From positions 310,001 through 374,000 of the forward strand of contig NZ_PGGV01000029.1 of the NCBI RefSeq assembly GCF_002798405.1: a DNA stretch of 64,000 nucleotides. The letters are read 5' to 3'. The translations under genes were made by a program, and so were the position numbers. Shown here piece by piece: positions 63,809 through 64,000 of the stretch; the first letter of the stretch is position 1, and every line of letters begins with the position of its first letter. Under the pieces are notes generated by a model that was not told the origin of the DNA, did not search any database, and saw only the letters and a list, made by a program, of their open reading frames with translations. The DNA is from Glycomyces xiaoerkulensis (GTDB lineage: Bacteria; Actinomycetota; Actinomycetes; Mycobacteriales; Micromonosporaceae).

Positions 63809-64000
63809 TCACAGCGGTCCGTCGTCGATCGATACGGCCGCGTCCAGCGACCGGACCGCCTCGGCCCGGTCGGCGCGGGGCGGTAGCAGCTCGTGGCCGT
63901 CGAGCCCGAACGTGCCCCAGGTGAAGCCGTCCAAGGTGACCAGGAACCCGGCCGGGTGCACCAGGACCTGCTGGAACTGGGGGGCGACGATGACGCGTCC
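63809..64000 (-). CDS. C-terminal part of an unknown protein, 5' end outside window
   Basis: A minus-strand frame open from the window edge to a TGA at 63811-63809. Sixty-three residues are visible: GRVIVAPQFQQVLVHPAGF, then LVTLDGFTWGTFGLDGHELL and a charged end (AVRSLDAAVSIDDGPL). The third codon positions are G/C-rich as in real genes here. The visible part is too short for a family assignment. Confidence 0.5.
   Translation of the reverse strand, partial: GRVIVAPQFQQVLVHPAGFLVTLDGFTWGTFGLDGHELLPPRADRAEAVRSLDAAVSIDDGPL

Overview
The window is a contiguous piece of a high-GC actinobacterial chromosome. The evidence is strong G/C at third codon positions, GTG/TTG starts, many 4-bp start/stop overlaps, leaderless promoters, and actinobacterial families: DUF397 with XRE/DUF5753, DUF1707, DUF3159, a conservon-type kinase with a roadblock protein, HemQ-type heme synthesis, and an AA10-CBM2 secreted oxidase. 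A Glycomycetaceae/Micromonosporales-like organism is plausible, but that placement is inference only.

Layout. 1-3.1 kb: DUF3159 protein (cut by the window edge), a secreted chitin/cellulose-active LPMO, and two TrkA-type K+ regulators. 3.3-9.3 kb: an accessory block of an XRE/DUF397 pair, a divergent operator-promoter, four or five small unknown genes, then a porphobilinogen-synthase-like gene, a SAM methyltransferase and a hydroxymethylbilane-synthase-like gene. 9.4-22.4 kb: APC and BCCT transporters, TRAM-type RNA methyltransferase, a PadR-controlled membrane protein, a glycine-betaine ABC transporter, a degenerate adenosine-deaminase-like gene and dxs. DUF3159, trkA, trkA, APC permease, TRAM methyltransferase and dxs look like a conserved neighbourhood into which the other genes were inserted. 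22.4-27.6 kb: a decayed toxin-antitoxin pair, a giant zinc-ribbon membrane protein, and tandem lysozyme-like secreted proteins. 27.8-36.4 kb: fadA-fadB, RNase D, and a heme operon (hemE-hemY-hemQ) followed by a tiny membrane protein and a signal peptidase. 36.5-45.0 kb: ilvD, a GGDEF-EAL protein, and ilvBNC behind a leader-peptide attenuator. 45.1-52.5 kb: a two-gene conservon remnant joined to a liv-type ABC operon with a fused permease-ATPase. 52.9-64 kb: miaB, VapBC, DUF1707 protein, heterodimeric ABC exporter, tyrosine phosphatase, DUF349 protein, miaA, aldo/keto reductase, and a partial gene.

How the genes work together. Branched-chain amino acid synthesis (ilvD, ilvBNC) and uptake (liv) lie close together. 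Osmoprotection is served by BCCT plus the ProU-type system. The normal late heme pathway (hemE, hemY, hemQ) is separate from the accessory hemB-like/methyltransferase/hemC-like set.

The most promising undescribed system is that accessory set at 4.8-9.3 kb. The PBGS-like protein keeps the three zinc cysteines but has lost both Schiff-base lysines. It sits with a methyltransferase and a HMBS-like protein that keeps the dipyrromethane cysteine, under what looks like control of a divergent XRE regulator. This suggests a specialised pyrrole/tetrapyrrole-related pathway rather than housekeeping heme synthesis.
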